Source: RI-283 sp964487925 (lineage in GTDB: Bacteria > Pseudomonadota > Gammaproteobacteria > SZUA-140). Taken from it: a stretch of 19,093 bases of DNA. This document shows, piece by piece, positions 1-7,572 of this stretch (position 1 is the first letter of the stretch; the number at the start of each line of letters is the position of its first letter). The notes under the pieces were generated by a model. The model did not search any database. It worked only from the letters and a program-made list of their open reading frames with translations, and was not told the origin of the DNA. Both the position numbers and the translations under genes were made by a program. The stretch covers positions 1 to 19,093 of the forward strand of contig CAZASZ010000038.1 in the NCBI GenBank assembly GCA_964487925.1. The letters are read 5' to 3'.

Positions 1-908
1 AGGTCTGCGCGGACTTGTTCGATGGACTTTTGAAACATCGCCTTTTCCACTGGGTTGAGCTCCAGCTCTATGATGTTCTGTACACCCTCTACGCCAAGCG
101 CGACCGGCACGCCGATAGCGATGTCCCTTTCGCCGTATTCGCCGTCAAGATGGGCGACGCAGGGCAGAATCCGGTGACGGTTATTGACCATGGCGTCGAT
201 CATGACCGTGATGGCTGCGGCAGGTGAATCGTTTGCGCTACTCGTCTGCTTGAGGGCCAGGATCTCGGCGCCGCCCTGACGTGTCCGGTCGATAATCTTT
301 TCGATGACCGGTGGTTCCATGAAGTGGCTGATCGGGATGCCGCTAATGGTGGTAAAGCGCGTCATCGGGACCATGGAATCGCCGTGTCCGCCGAGCACCA
401 TGGTCGCAATGTCTTTGATGGAATAGCCGGTCTCCATGGCGATGAAGGCGGCCATGCGCGCGGCATCTAACACGCCTGCCAAGCCGAAAACCCGATGGCG
501 TTCCCAGCCGATGGCCTTGCGGAAAGCGTAGGTCATGATGTCTACGGGATTCGTGACCAGGATGACGGTGGCATCGGGCGCGTAGCGCTGTACATCGGGT
601 ACCAGCCCCAGGATCACGTCCAGATTGGCGTCGAGGACATCGGAGCGTGACATGCCTGGTTTCCTTGGCAAGCCCGCCGTGATGACGATCAGGTCGGAGC
701 CCTCCATGATACCGTTTTCGTGACTGCCCACGAGGCGGGTGTCGAAGCGGAACATCTTGCCCGATTCCTGAATATCGAGAGCCGTACCGGCAGCCACACC
801 TTGGCGGATATCGATCAACGCGATTTCATGGACATGTTCCGCGTGTGCGACCGCCTGTGCGGTGGATTCTCCTACCCGGCCAGCCCCTACGATCGTGATT
901 TTTCTCAT
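1..908 (-). CDS. mdh: Malate dehydrogenase (LDH-like type), C-terminus cut by window edge
   Basis: NAD-dependent oxidation of malate to oxaloacetate in the cytoplasm (TCA cycle). I translated this strand by hand: 302 residues are present and probably about 10 are missing. The N-terminus carries the Rossmann motif GAGRVG (residues 8-13). The substrate loop reads AGLPRKPGMSR, with Arg82 and Arg88. Arg at the position equivalent to LDH residue 102 indicates malate rather than lactate as substrate. LDAAR supplies Asp148 and Arg151, and GGHGD supplies the catalytic His175. The start is ATG at 908 with a G-rich stretch (AGGGGG) just upstream. It lies 63 bp downstream of the malic enzyme gene on the same strand with no terminator between them, so the two are probably cotranscribed. 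The reading frame is intact to the window edge. Confidence 0.93.
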   Translation of the reverse strand, partial: MRKITIVGAGRVGESTAQAVAHAEHVHEIALIDIRQGVAAGTALDIQESGKMFRFDTRLVGSHENGIMEGSDLIVITAGLPRKPGMSRSDVLDANLDVILGLVPDVQRYAPDATVILVTNPVDIMTYAFRKAIGWERHRVFGLAGVLDAARMAAFIAMETGYSIKDIATMVLGGHGDSMVPMTRFTTISGIPISHFMEPPVIEKIIDRTRQGGAEILALKQTSSANDSPAAAITVMIDAMVNNRHRILPCVAHLDGEYGERDIAIGVPVALGVEGVQNIIELELNPVEKAMFQKSIEQVRAD

Positions 909-971
909 GGAGACCCCCTGCGTTATAGGTGTTATGGGATTATTGTGGGACGGTATTCAGACGTATATAGC

Positions 972-2243
972 TCATGCCGTTACCTGTTCAAGGTTATCCA
1001 GCTGCGGATAGCTCTCGGGGTAGGGCAGACGGGCAACCCCGGATTGAACCGCTGCGAGGGCGACAGCGGGTGGCACCCGGTCTATCAGCCTCGGATCCAG
1101 CGGTTTGGGAATAATGTAGTCGCGACCAAACTCGAGATGTTCCAGGTTATAGGCCATCAATACCTCCTGGGGCACAGGCTCACGGGCCAGGGCAGCTAGG
1201 GCGCGTACGGCGGCCAGCAGCATGGGCTCCGTGATCGCCGAGGCGCGCACATCCAGTGCGCCTCGGAACAGGAACGGGAAGCCAAGGACATTATTGACCT
1301 GATTTGGATAGTCACTGCGTCCGGTGGCCATAACCAAGTTAGGCGATACCGACAAGGCAAGCGCCGGATCGACTTCGGGGTCAGGATTGCTGAGCGCGAA
1401 CACAATGGGGTTTTCTCCCATGCTTGCGACCATGGCAGCCGAGACGAGATTAGCCCCTGAGACGCCGACAAAGATGTCCGCGCCGCCCATGGCATCGGCC
1501 AGCGTACGTTCGTCGGTATGGACGGCAAAGGGTTGCTTATAGATGTTGAGGTCTTCGCGTCGATCCTGAATCACGCCGCCACGGTCTACAAGCCGGATGT
1601 TTTCACGGTTTGCGCCTAACGAAATCAAGAGTTTCATCGAGGCCAGACCAGCCGCACCCGCACCCAGACAGACGATCTTGCTGTGCGCCAAGGTCTTGCC
1701 CTGGAGTTCGAGGGCATTGATCAGTGCCGCGGCGATGATGATCGCGGTGCCGTGCTGGTCATCGTGGAACACGGGGATATCGAGCCGCTCGCTCAGTATC
1801 CGCTCGATATCGAAGCAATGAGGCGCGGCGATGTCTTCGAGGTTGATGCCGCCGAAGGTCGGCGCTATGGCCGTCACGGTGTCGATGAAAGCGGCAGCCG
1901 AATCGGCGTTGACCTCAATATCGAAGACATCGATGTCGGCAAACTTCTTGAACAGGACAGCTTTCCCCTCCATCACGGGCTTGCTGGCCAGCGCACCGAC
2001 GTTGCCCAGCCCCAACACGGCGGTACCGTCCGTTATCACGGCGACGAGATTTCCCTTGGCAGTGTATCGATAGGCATCGCCAGGGTTGTCGACGATAGCG
2101 AGTACTGGCTGAGCGACGCCTGGCGTATAGGCTAGGCGGAGGTCATCCTGTGTCTGACAGGGCGTGGTGATGGAAATAGCGATCTTGCCGGGCTCGGGCT
2201 CGGAATGATAGCCGAGGGCGGCCGTCTTCAGGTCTTTGGTCAT
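972..2243 (-). CDS. maeB: Malic enzyme, short MaeB type without phosphotransacetylase domain
   Basis: Oxidative decarboxylation of malate to pyruvate with NAD(P)+, cytoplasmic. It has 423 residues, equal to the catalytic part of MaeB, and lacks the C-terminal phosphotransacetylase-like domain of the roughly 760-residue enterobacterial form. Visible catalytic residues are Tyr39 in AYTPGVA, Lys94 in EGKAVLFKK, the metal ligands Glu136-Asp137 in NLEDI, and Asp162 in FHDDQHGTA. The Rossmann motif GAGAAG is at 194-199. The start is ATG at 2243; the Shine-Dalgarno is weak. A candidate sigma70 promoter lies about 55 bp upstream, flanked by an inverted repeat. The adjacent mdh gene makes a malate-node pair. 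NAD versus NADP preference cannot be decided here, so the symbol is by family only. Confidence 0.93.
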   Translation of the reverse strand: MTKDLKTAALGYHSEPEPGKIAISITTPCQTQDDLRLAYTPGVAQPVLAIVDNPGDAYRYTAKGNLVAVITDGTAVLGLGNVGALASKPVMEGKAVLFKKFADIDVFDIEVNADSAAAFIDTVTAIAPTFGGINLEDIAAPHCFDIERILSERLDIPVFHDDQHGTAIIIAAALINALELQGKTLAHSKIVCLGAGAAGLASMKLLISLGANRENIRLVDRGGVIQDRREDLNIYKQPFAVHTDERTLADAMGGADIFVGVSGANLVSAAMVASMGENPIVFALSNPDPEVDPALALSVSPNLVMATGRSDYPNQVNNVLGFPFLFRGALDVRASAITEPMLLAAVRALAALAREPVPQEVLMAYNLEHLEFGRDYIIPKPLDPRLIDRVPPAVALAAVQSGVARLPYPESYPQLDNLEQVTA

Positions 2244-2245
2244 AG

Positions 2246-2322
2246 AGTTCTGTCGTCAAGCCCGTGCCAGGGCAGGGGCGTGGAAAAGGATAGAGCGATT
2301 ATCCGACTTCGCCGACAGAACT
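2246..2322. promoter_or_regulatory. Perfect 10-bp inverted repeat bracketing the maeB promoter
   Basis: AGTTCTGTCG at 2246-2255 is the exact reverse complement of CGACAGAACT at 2313-2322. One arm touches the -35 element and the other ends 2 bp before the maeB start codon. The -35 arm should lie upstream of the transcript, so a DNA-level operator pair is more plausible than an RNA hairpin. No regulator can be named. Confidence 0.35.
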
Positions 2323-2326
2323 GCAA
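2298..2326 (-). promoter_or_regulatory. Candidate sigma70 promoter of maeB-mdh
   Basis: On the minus strand, TTGCAG (2326-2321) is separated by 17 bp from GATAAT (2303-2298). The -10 matches the consensus at 5 of 6 positions and the -35 at 3 of 6. Transcription would start near 2291, giving a leader of about 48 nt before the maeB ATG. The spacing is ideal, but this is a by-eye match. Confidence 0.45.
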
Positions 2327-2354
2327 ATACGAGGAGGAATTTATAGGCTACCCG

Positions 2355-2376
2355 AAAAACTTGCCCAATATGGCAA
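2355..2376 (-). terminator. Weak intrinsic terminator after the CNB-rhodanese gene
   Basis: Read on the minus strand, TTGCC, a 6-nt loop and GGCAA are followed by G and TTTTT. It lies about 20 nt past the stop codon of the upstream gene. The stem is only 5 bp, so termination may be partial and some read-through into maeB is possible. Confidence 0.4.
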
Positions 2377-2395
2377 CGGGCCCTTCGGCGCGGCT

Positions 2396-3529
2396 TTATA
2401 GTTTGAGTTCGGGGTTGTTCATGCCGTCTTTCAAGATGCTCGAACGCAGCCCATACTGGGAGAGCACGAAAGCCGCCGCCGAACTCCGCCGGCCGGTCTG
2501 GCAAACACAGATATACTCAAGCGAGGGGTCCAATTCGTTTGCCCGTTTATGGAGATCCCGCATCGGGATATTGACGGAACCGGGTAAGTGCCGATGACTG
2601 CATTCGGAAGGCGTGCGGACATCGATCCAGCTTGCCTTGCCGGCAGTGGCAAGGGCTTGGGCATGCTGAAAATCGTGCCACTGAAGGGTGGGTTCCTTGA
2701 GCAGCTCGATGAAATCCTTTTTCGAAAGCCTCAACAGGATGCCTTCGCTCATCATCGTAATGGTCGCATTTCTAGGCTGGTCGGATAGAAGCGCCGCCTC
2801 GCCGAACGAGGCGCCGCGTCCGAGTTCGGCCATCTCGACCGAGTCCTCGTCGTCATCTGGGTGACGGGTCACTAAAGCGATACCGTTTTCGATCATATAG
2901 AAGTAATCGCCGGGATCACCCTGGCGGATGATGAGCTGGCCGGCCTTGACGAACACTGGCTCGAGACGATCGAGCAATGCCTCGATATTCGTGACGGGTA
3001 GATTTCTAAAGGTCGGCGAACGGGCCATCGTTTGCAGCCAGTCAAGCTTGTTGATGCTGACAATGCCCTCCTCGCACATGATGACCTCGGTCTCCGGCGC
3101 GGAGATCTGACCCCAGGTCAACATGACATCAAGTTTTTGGCGGCCTACGCAAAGGATCTCGATGGGGGTCACGGCCATGGCCGTGACCTGCCGCGGCGTC
3201 TCATCGACAAGCGGATGGCATGCCTCTTTGGTGCCGCCGGTAATGATGCGTCCCGAGGCGCCAGGCGGGGTTACGATCTCAACCTGGCCACGCAACAGAT
3301 AGAGGGAGCGGTCATCGAGGTCGCCTTTGCGAAACAGGTAACGACCTGCGGCAATCTTCTCGACGCGGGCGTCGGCAAGTAACTCCTGGACCTGATCCGG
3401 TTTCAGAGATGCGATGGGTTCAAGCTTCATCGCCTCACGGGCTTCAATATCCGATTGCCGGTTCTGCATAAGTTCGTCCGTCAAGGTTGTATTCGCCTTG
3501 GGTGAATAATGAAACTGCGAGACGCTCAT
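2396..3529 (-). CDS. Two cyclic-nucleotide-binding-like domains fused to a rhodanese domain
   Basis: A 377-residue soluble protein. An N-terminal CNB-like domain (about 33-140) has the strand pattern YLFRKGD...LYLLRGQVEIV, but its phosphate-binding cassette is degenerate and lacks the conserved FGE. A second CNB domain (about 170-280) has a complete cassette, FGEAALLSDQPRNAT, with Glu244 and Arg253, so it probably binds a cyclic nucleotide. The C-terminal rhodanese domain (about 290-377) has the active loop CQTGRRS with Cys343. No DNA-binding domain is visible, so it is not a CRP-type transcription factor. The start at 3529 (ATG, giving MSVSQF) was preferred to an upstream frame extension to 3616, which would run through the divergent promoter region. 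It is divergent from the FAD/Fe-S oxidoreductase gene. The function is unknown; nucleotide-gated sulfur transfer or signalling is an inference. Confidence 0.85.
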   Translation of the reverse strand: MSVSQFHYSPKANTTLTDELMQNRQSDIEAREAMKLEPIASLKPDQVQELLADARVEKIAAGRYLFRKGDLDDRSLYLLRGQVEIVTPPGASGRIITGGTKEACHPLVDETPRQVTAMAVTPIEILCVGRQKLDVMLTWGQISAPETEVIMCEEGIVSINKLDWLQTMARSPTFRNLPVTNIEALLDRLEPVFVKAGQLIIRQGDPGDYFYMIENGIALVTRHPDDDEDSVEMAELGRGASFGEAALLSDQPRNATITMMSEGILLRLSKKDFIELLKEPTLQWHDFQHAQALATAGKASWIDVRTPSECSHRHLPGSVNIPMRDLHKRANELDPSLEYICVCQTGRRSSAAAFVLSQYGLRSSILKDGMNNPELKL

Positions 3530-3556
3530 GCTAGACTCTCGGCAGTTTACTGGTAT

Positions 3557-3570
3557 CGATGAAATCATCG
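3557..3570. promoter_or_regulatory. 14-bp palindrome in the divergent promoter region
   Basis: CGATGA, AA, TCATCG forms a 6+2+6 inverted repeat within the 75-bp gap between two divergent genes. It sits just upstream of the -10-like TATAAT at 3581, where a bound regulator could control either direction. The binding protein is unknown. Confidence 0.35.
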
Positions 3571-3580
3571 GCCGGAATTG

Positions 3581-3586
3581 TATAAT
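3581..3586 (+). promoter_or_regulatory. Consensus -10 hexamer upstream of the FAD/Fe-S oxidoreductase
   Basis: A perfect TATAAT lies 19 bp before the chosen ATG at 3605. No good -35 lies 16-18 bp upstream, so an activator could be needed. The reverse strand of the same bases reads TTATAC/TATACA, a possible -10 for the divergent gene. If this box is used, the plus-strand leader is only about 12 nt. Confidence 0.35.
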
Positions 3587-3604
3587 CTTCAGGCCTCCTG
3601 TTTT

Positions 3605-6600
3605 ATGTCTGCCCATAGAATTCGCGAAATCCCCTACAACTATACGTCGTTTTCTGACCAGGAGATCGTTACCCGATTCCTGGGGCGTGAGATGTGGGAC
3701 GTCCTTGATGAGCTGCGCGGAGCCCGCCGCACGGGCCGGTCGGCGCGCATGCTGTTCGAGGTATTGGGCGACATGTGGGTCATCAGTCGGAATCCCTATA
3801 TCCAGGATGACTTAATCGATAATGCCCGGCGCTGGCAGTCTCTGACCCGCTCCCTGCATCATCGCCTCGACCAGATCATGGCCCGATCGGAAAATAATCC
3901 GCGTACGCTCGAGCTGGTCTCAGCCTGTCGGGAGGCTGTCAATTCCTTCGAGTCCTGGCTTTCCGGTCTGGCGGCGTTGCGGCAGCGAATTCGCCAGGCC
4001 CTGGGGCGAGCGACGCGTCCCAGGAATATCGATTTTGGTGGTATGTCGCGGGTTTCGCACAGTACGGACGCGACCGATTGGCGCGTCGAGTTACCGCTGG
4101 TGGTCGTTTCCCCCGATAGCGAGGCCGAGCTGCAGCGGGTTGTCGCCGCAGCCATCGAACTCGGTTTGACCATCATCCCGCGCGGCGGCGGTACCGGTTA
4201 CACTGGCGGCGCGATTCCCTTACATGCCGATAGTCTCGTTCTCAATACCGAGAAGCTTGAGGGATTGGGTCCTGTTGTTTGGCGGGCACTGGACGGGCAT
4301 GCGGACGAGGTTCCGACGATACGCGCCGAGGCCGGGGTCGTGACTCGTCGAGTCTCGGAGCGTGCGGCGGAGCAGGGGCTCGTGTTCGCTGTGGACCCCA
4401 CGTCTCAGGATGCGTCTACGATCGGCGGCAATGTCGCCATGAACGCGGGCGGCAAGAAGGCCGTGCTTTGGGGGACCACGATCGACAACCTGTTGTCCTG
4501 GCGCATGGTCACGCCGGATTCTGAATGGATTGAGGTCGAGCGCATCGGCCACAATCTCGGCAAAATCCACGACCAGGCCACGGTCGTATTCCGCATCCAT
4601 CGTTTTGCCGCCGACGGTGTCACGCCCAATGCCGACCCCGAGACCCTGGAGTTGCCTGGACAGTTGTTCCGCAAGCAGGGACTTGGCAAGGACGTTACCG
4701 ACAAGTTTCTTGGTGGTCTGCCGGGTATTCAGAAAGAAGGCTGCGATGGCCTGATCACATCGGCTGTCTTCATCCTGCACGAGCGGCATGCCTGCACGCG
4801 CACGGTCTGCCTGGAGTTCTTTGGTGAAGACCTCGCTCCAGCGGTGTCGGCCATCGTGGCCATTCGGGATCATATCGACTCCGAGGGCATTGACCTTGCC
4901 GGGCTTGAACACCTTGATGAGCGTTACGTCCGCGCCGTCAATTACAGCACCAAGGCGCCGCGTCCGGGTCGACCCAAGGTGGTGCTGATCGCCGACATCG
5001 CCGGTGCCGATGAGGATCGCGTGGCTGCTTGTTGTTCGGAGGTCGTGAGGATCGCCAACCAGCGCGATGGCGAGGGTTTCATCGCGGCATCGGCCGAGGC
5101 CCGGCAGAGATTCTGGAAGGACCGCGCTCGCACGGCCGCGATTGCTGCCCATACAAATGCCTTCAAAATCAATGAAGACGTCGTCATCCCGATCGAGCGC
5201 CTCGTCGAATATGGCGAGGGCATCGAGCGCATCAATATCATTCAGTCGATATCTAACAAGATTAGGATGATAGATGCCTTTGAGGACTACGTCGCTACGA
5301 GCCTGCGGAACGATATCGACCGCGACCATGCGGAAGAATTTGATCAGGAGATCCTGACCGGAAAGTTCGCGGCCGCCGCCGCCCTGTTGCAGGATAAGCG
5401 GACTCTCTGGTCCCAGGTCCTCGAGTCGCTCGACGAACCCGCCGTTGGGCTGTCCTCGCGGTTGGAATCGAAGCTGGAGGAGGGGTCGGAGACCGAATCG
5501 CTGATTACACTGTTGCGACGGCGGCGTATCCGCATCTCGTTCCGCAAGTCCATCGAACGCCCGCTCAAGGAGATCTTTTCGGGGCGAGCCTTCGATCGCG
5601 TGCATCGCCGTATGGACGAACAGCATGCGGATATTCGCTCCAGTCGCCTGTTTGTCGCCTTGCACATGCATGCTGGCGACGGCAATGTGCACACTAATAT
5701 TCCCGTAAACTCGAACGACTACGCCATGATGCAGGCGGCCGAACGCATCGTCGATCAGGTCATGGCGTTGGCCACGGACCTGGGTGGGGTGATATCCGGA
5801 GAGCATGGCATCGGGCTGACCAAAATGCAGTACCTCGATCAGAGTGTCATCGACCGCTTTGCGGAGTACAAACAGGCCGTCGATCCCGAGGGTCGTTTTA
5901 ATCGCGGTAAGCTTTTGACCGGGTCGGGGTTGGATCGGGCCTACACGCCTTCCCTGCGATTGTTGCAGCAGGAGGCCTTGATTCTGGAAGAAAGCGAGCT
6001 CGGGGCGCTCAATGATGAGATTCGTCACTGCCTGCGTTGCGGTAAGTGCAAACCCGTCTGTACGACGCACGTGCCGAGGGCCAATCTGCCCTATTCCCCG
6101 CGTAACAAAATCCTGGCTACGGGTCTGATCATCGAGGCCTTCCTCTATGAGGAACAGACCCGCCGCGGGCTCTCGCTCCAGCACTTCGACGCCATGGGCG
6201 ATGTTGCGGACCATTGCACGGTTTGCCACCGCTGCCAGCCGGCCTGTCCTGTCGATATCGATTTCGGCGATGTCTCGATCATGATGCGGCGCATTCTCGC
6301 CGACCGTGGTCGTCGTCGACCCGCTCTAGGGACCAAGCTCGCGATGGCATTCTTGAACGCGACCGATCCCGACGTCATCCGGCTCATGCGCAAAGGCATG
6401 ATTCAATGGGGTTTCAAGGCGCAACGCCTTGGCTATCACCTCTTCAAGTGGCTGCGGCCGCGTCGGACGCCCGAACAGCCAGGACCGACAACCGATCGTC
6501 CCGCCATGACGGCGCAGGTCGTGAATTTCGTCAAGCGTCCTCTACCCGCACACGTCCCCGCCAAGACGACACGCGCCCTGCTTGGGATCGAGAACGACAA

Positions 6601-7438
6601 GTTCATCCCCATCCTGCGTGATCCGGTTGCGAATAGCGACGATGCCGAGGCGGTGTTCTATTTTCCGGGTTGTGGTTCCGAGCGCCTGTTCAGCGAGGTT
6701 GGCCTGGCGACGCTCGCCATGCTCTATGAAACCGGCGCCCAGACCGTGCTGCCGCCCGGTTATTTGTGTTGTGGATATCCCCAGATCTCGTCCGGTGACG
6801 AACAAAAGGGACGCCAGATCACGACCGCCAATCGAGTCTTGTTCCATAGGGTTGCGAATACCCTGAACTACCTCGATATCCGCACCGTGATCGTGTCCTG
6901 CGGGACCTGTATGGACCAGCTTCTGAAGTATGAGTTCGAGAAGATCTTTCCAGGTTGCCGCCTGCTCGATATCCATGAATACCTTGAAGATAAAGAGGTC
7001 TCGATGCAGGGCGTGGATGGTGTTCAATATCTCTATCACGACCCCTGTCATACGCCGATAAAGACCCGCGCGCCGCTCGATGTCGCCTCTAGCCTGATGG
7101 GCAAGGACGTCACACTGTCGGATCGTTGCTGTGGCGAGGCCGGAACCTTCGCGGTCTCCCGCCCCGATATCGCAGATCAGGTCCGTTTCCGCAAGGCCGA
7201 GGAGCTCCATAAGGGGGTTCAGGCCTTAACCGGTCAGGATCGTGCCGACTCCGGCGCGGTCAAATTGCTAACCTCGTGCCCCGCCTGTCAACAGGGCTTG
7301 TCCCGCTACGCCGACGAGACCGGTGTAGAGACCACTTATATGGTCGTCGAACTGGCCAAAAACCACCTTGGAGAAGGCTGGCAGGACGCCTTCGCGCAGA
7401 AGGTGTTGAAGGGCGGTATCGAACGCGTCCTTTTGTAA
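3605..7438 (+). CDS. DUF3683-type FAD-linked oxidase fused to a 4Fe-4S/CCG domain oxidoreductase
   Basis: 1277 residues. The order is an N-terminal region resembling DUF3683 (about 1-115); an FAD-binding PCMH domain with GGGTGYTGG near 194-202 and a second FAD segment (DPTSQDASTIGGN); and an FAD-oxidase C-terminal domain with HMHAGDGNVH (His687, His689) and GEHGIG (His734). Two 4Fe-4S motifs follow (Cys809/812/815/819 and Cys871/874/877/881), then heterodisulfide-reductase-like CCG modules (Cys1023, Cys1055-1056, Cys1148, Cys1175-1176). The family is related to D-lactate and glycolate dehydrogenases (GlcD plus GlcF in one chain). The likely reaction is oxidation of a D-2-hydroxy acid, with electrons passing through Fe-S centres to the quinone pool; the substrate is unproven. 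I chose ATG 3605 because the alternative TTG at 3578 would put the TATAAT box inside the gene. The length suits the family and the frame is uninterrupted. Confidence 0.88.
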   Translation: MSAHRIREIPYNYTSFSDQEIVTRFLGREMWDVLDELRGARRTGRSARMLFEVLGDMWVISRNPYIQDDLIDNARRWQSLTRSLHHRLDQIMARSENNPRTLELVSACREAVNSFESWLSGLAALRQRIRQALGRATRPRNIDFGGMSRVSHSTDATDWRVELPLVVVSPDSEAELQRVVAAAIELGLTIIPRGGGTGYTGGAIPLHADSLVLNTEKLEGLGPVVWRALDGHADEVPTIRAEAGVVTRRVSERAAEQGLVFAVDPTSQDASTIGGNVAMNAGGKKAVLWGTTIDNLLSWRMVTPDSEWIEVERIGHNLGKIHDQATVVFRIHRFAADGVTPNADPETLELPGQLFRKQGLGKDVTDKFLGGLPGIQKEGCDGLITSAVFILHERHACTRTVCLEFFGEDLAPAVSAIVAIRDHIDSEGIDLAGLEHLDERYVRAVNYSTKAPRPGRPKVVLIADIAGADEDRVAACCSEVVRIANQRDGEGFIAASAEARQRFWKDRARTAAIAAHTNAFKINEDVVIPIERLVEYGEGIERINIIQSISNKIRMIDAFEDYVATSLRNDIDRDHAEEFDQEILTGKFAAAAALLQDKRTLWSQVLESLDEPAVGLSSRLESKLEEGSETESLITLLRRRRIRISFRKSIERPLKEIFSGRAFDRVHRRMDEQHADIRSSRLFVALHMHAGDGNVHTNIPVNSNDYAMMQAAERIVDQVMALATDLGGVISGEHGIGLTKMQYLDQSVIDRFAEYKQAVDPEGRFNRGKLLTGSGLDRAYTPSLRLLQQEALILEESELGALNDEIRHCLRCGKCKPVCTTHVPRANLPYSPRNKILATGLIIEAFLYEEQTRRGLSLQHFDAMGDVADHCTVCHRCQPACPVDIDFGDVSIMMRRILADRGRRRPALGTKLAMAFLNATDPDVIRLMRKGMIQWGFKAQRLGYHLFKWLRPRRTPEQPGPTTDRPAMTAQVVNFVKRPLPAHVPAKTTRALLGIENDKFIPILRDPVANSDDAEAVFYFPGCGSERLFSEVGLATLAMLYETGAQTVLPPGYLCCGYPQISSGDEQKGRQITTANRVLFHRVANTLNYLDIRTVIVSCGTCMDQLLKYEFEKIFPGCRLLDIHEYLEDKEVSMQGVDGVQYLYHDPCHTPIKTRAPLDVASSLMGKDVTLSDRCCGEAGTFAVSRPDIADQVRFRKAEELHKGVQALTGQDRADSGAVKLLTSCPACQQGLSRYADETGVETTYMVVELAKNHLGEGWQDAFAQKVLKGGIERVLL

Positions 7439-7572
7439 AAATCCACTAACAGCCTGCTAAATCGTGCCGTTAGATACTCGCGATTGGTTGCCGGTTGTCT
7501 ATAGTATTAAGGCGCTAAACTTTCATACGGAAGCGCCGACACTTGTGACAACAAGCTTTTCGGAGGCGAATA

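Noticed and set aside
4220..6229. 669-codon open frame antisense to the FAD/Fe-S oxidoreductase gene
   Set aside because: It lies wholly opposite a gene with intact catalytic motifs, has no recognisable domain, and such long antisense frames are common opposite GC-rich genes with biased third positions.
6542..7210. 222-codon frame antisense to the CCG region
   Set aside because: Same antisense artefact; the cysteine motifs are on the plus strand.
7445..7473. CTAAC/GTTAG pair after the oxidoreductase as a terminator
   Set aside because: Only 5 bp around an 18-nt or longer loop, with no T-tract.
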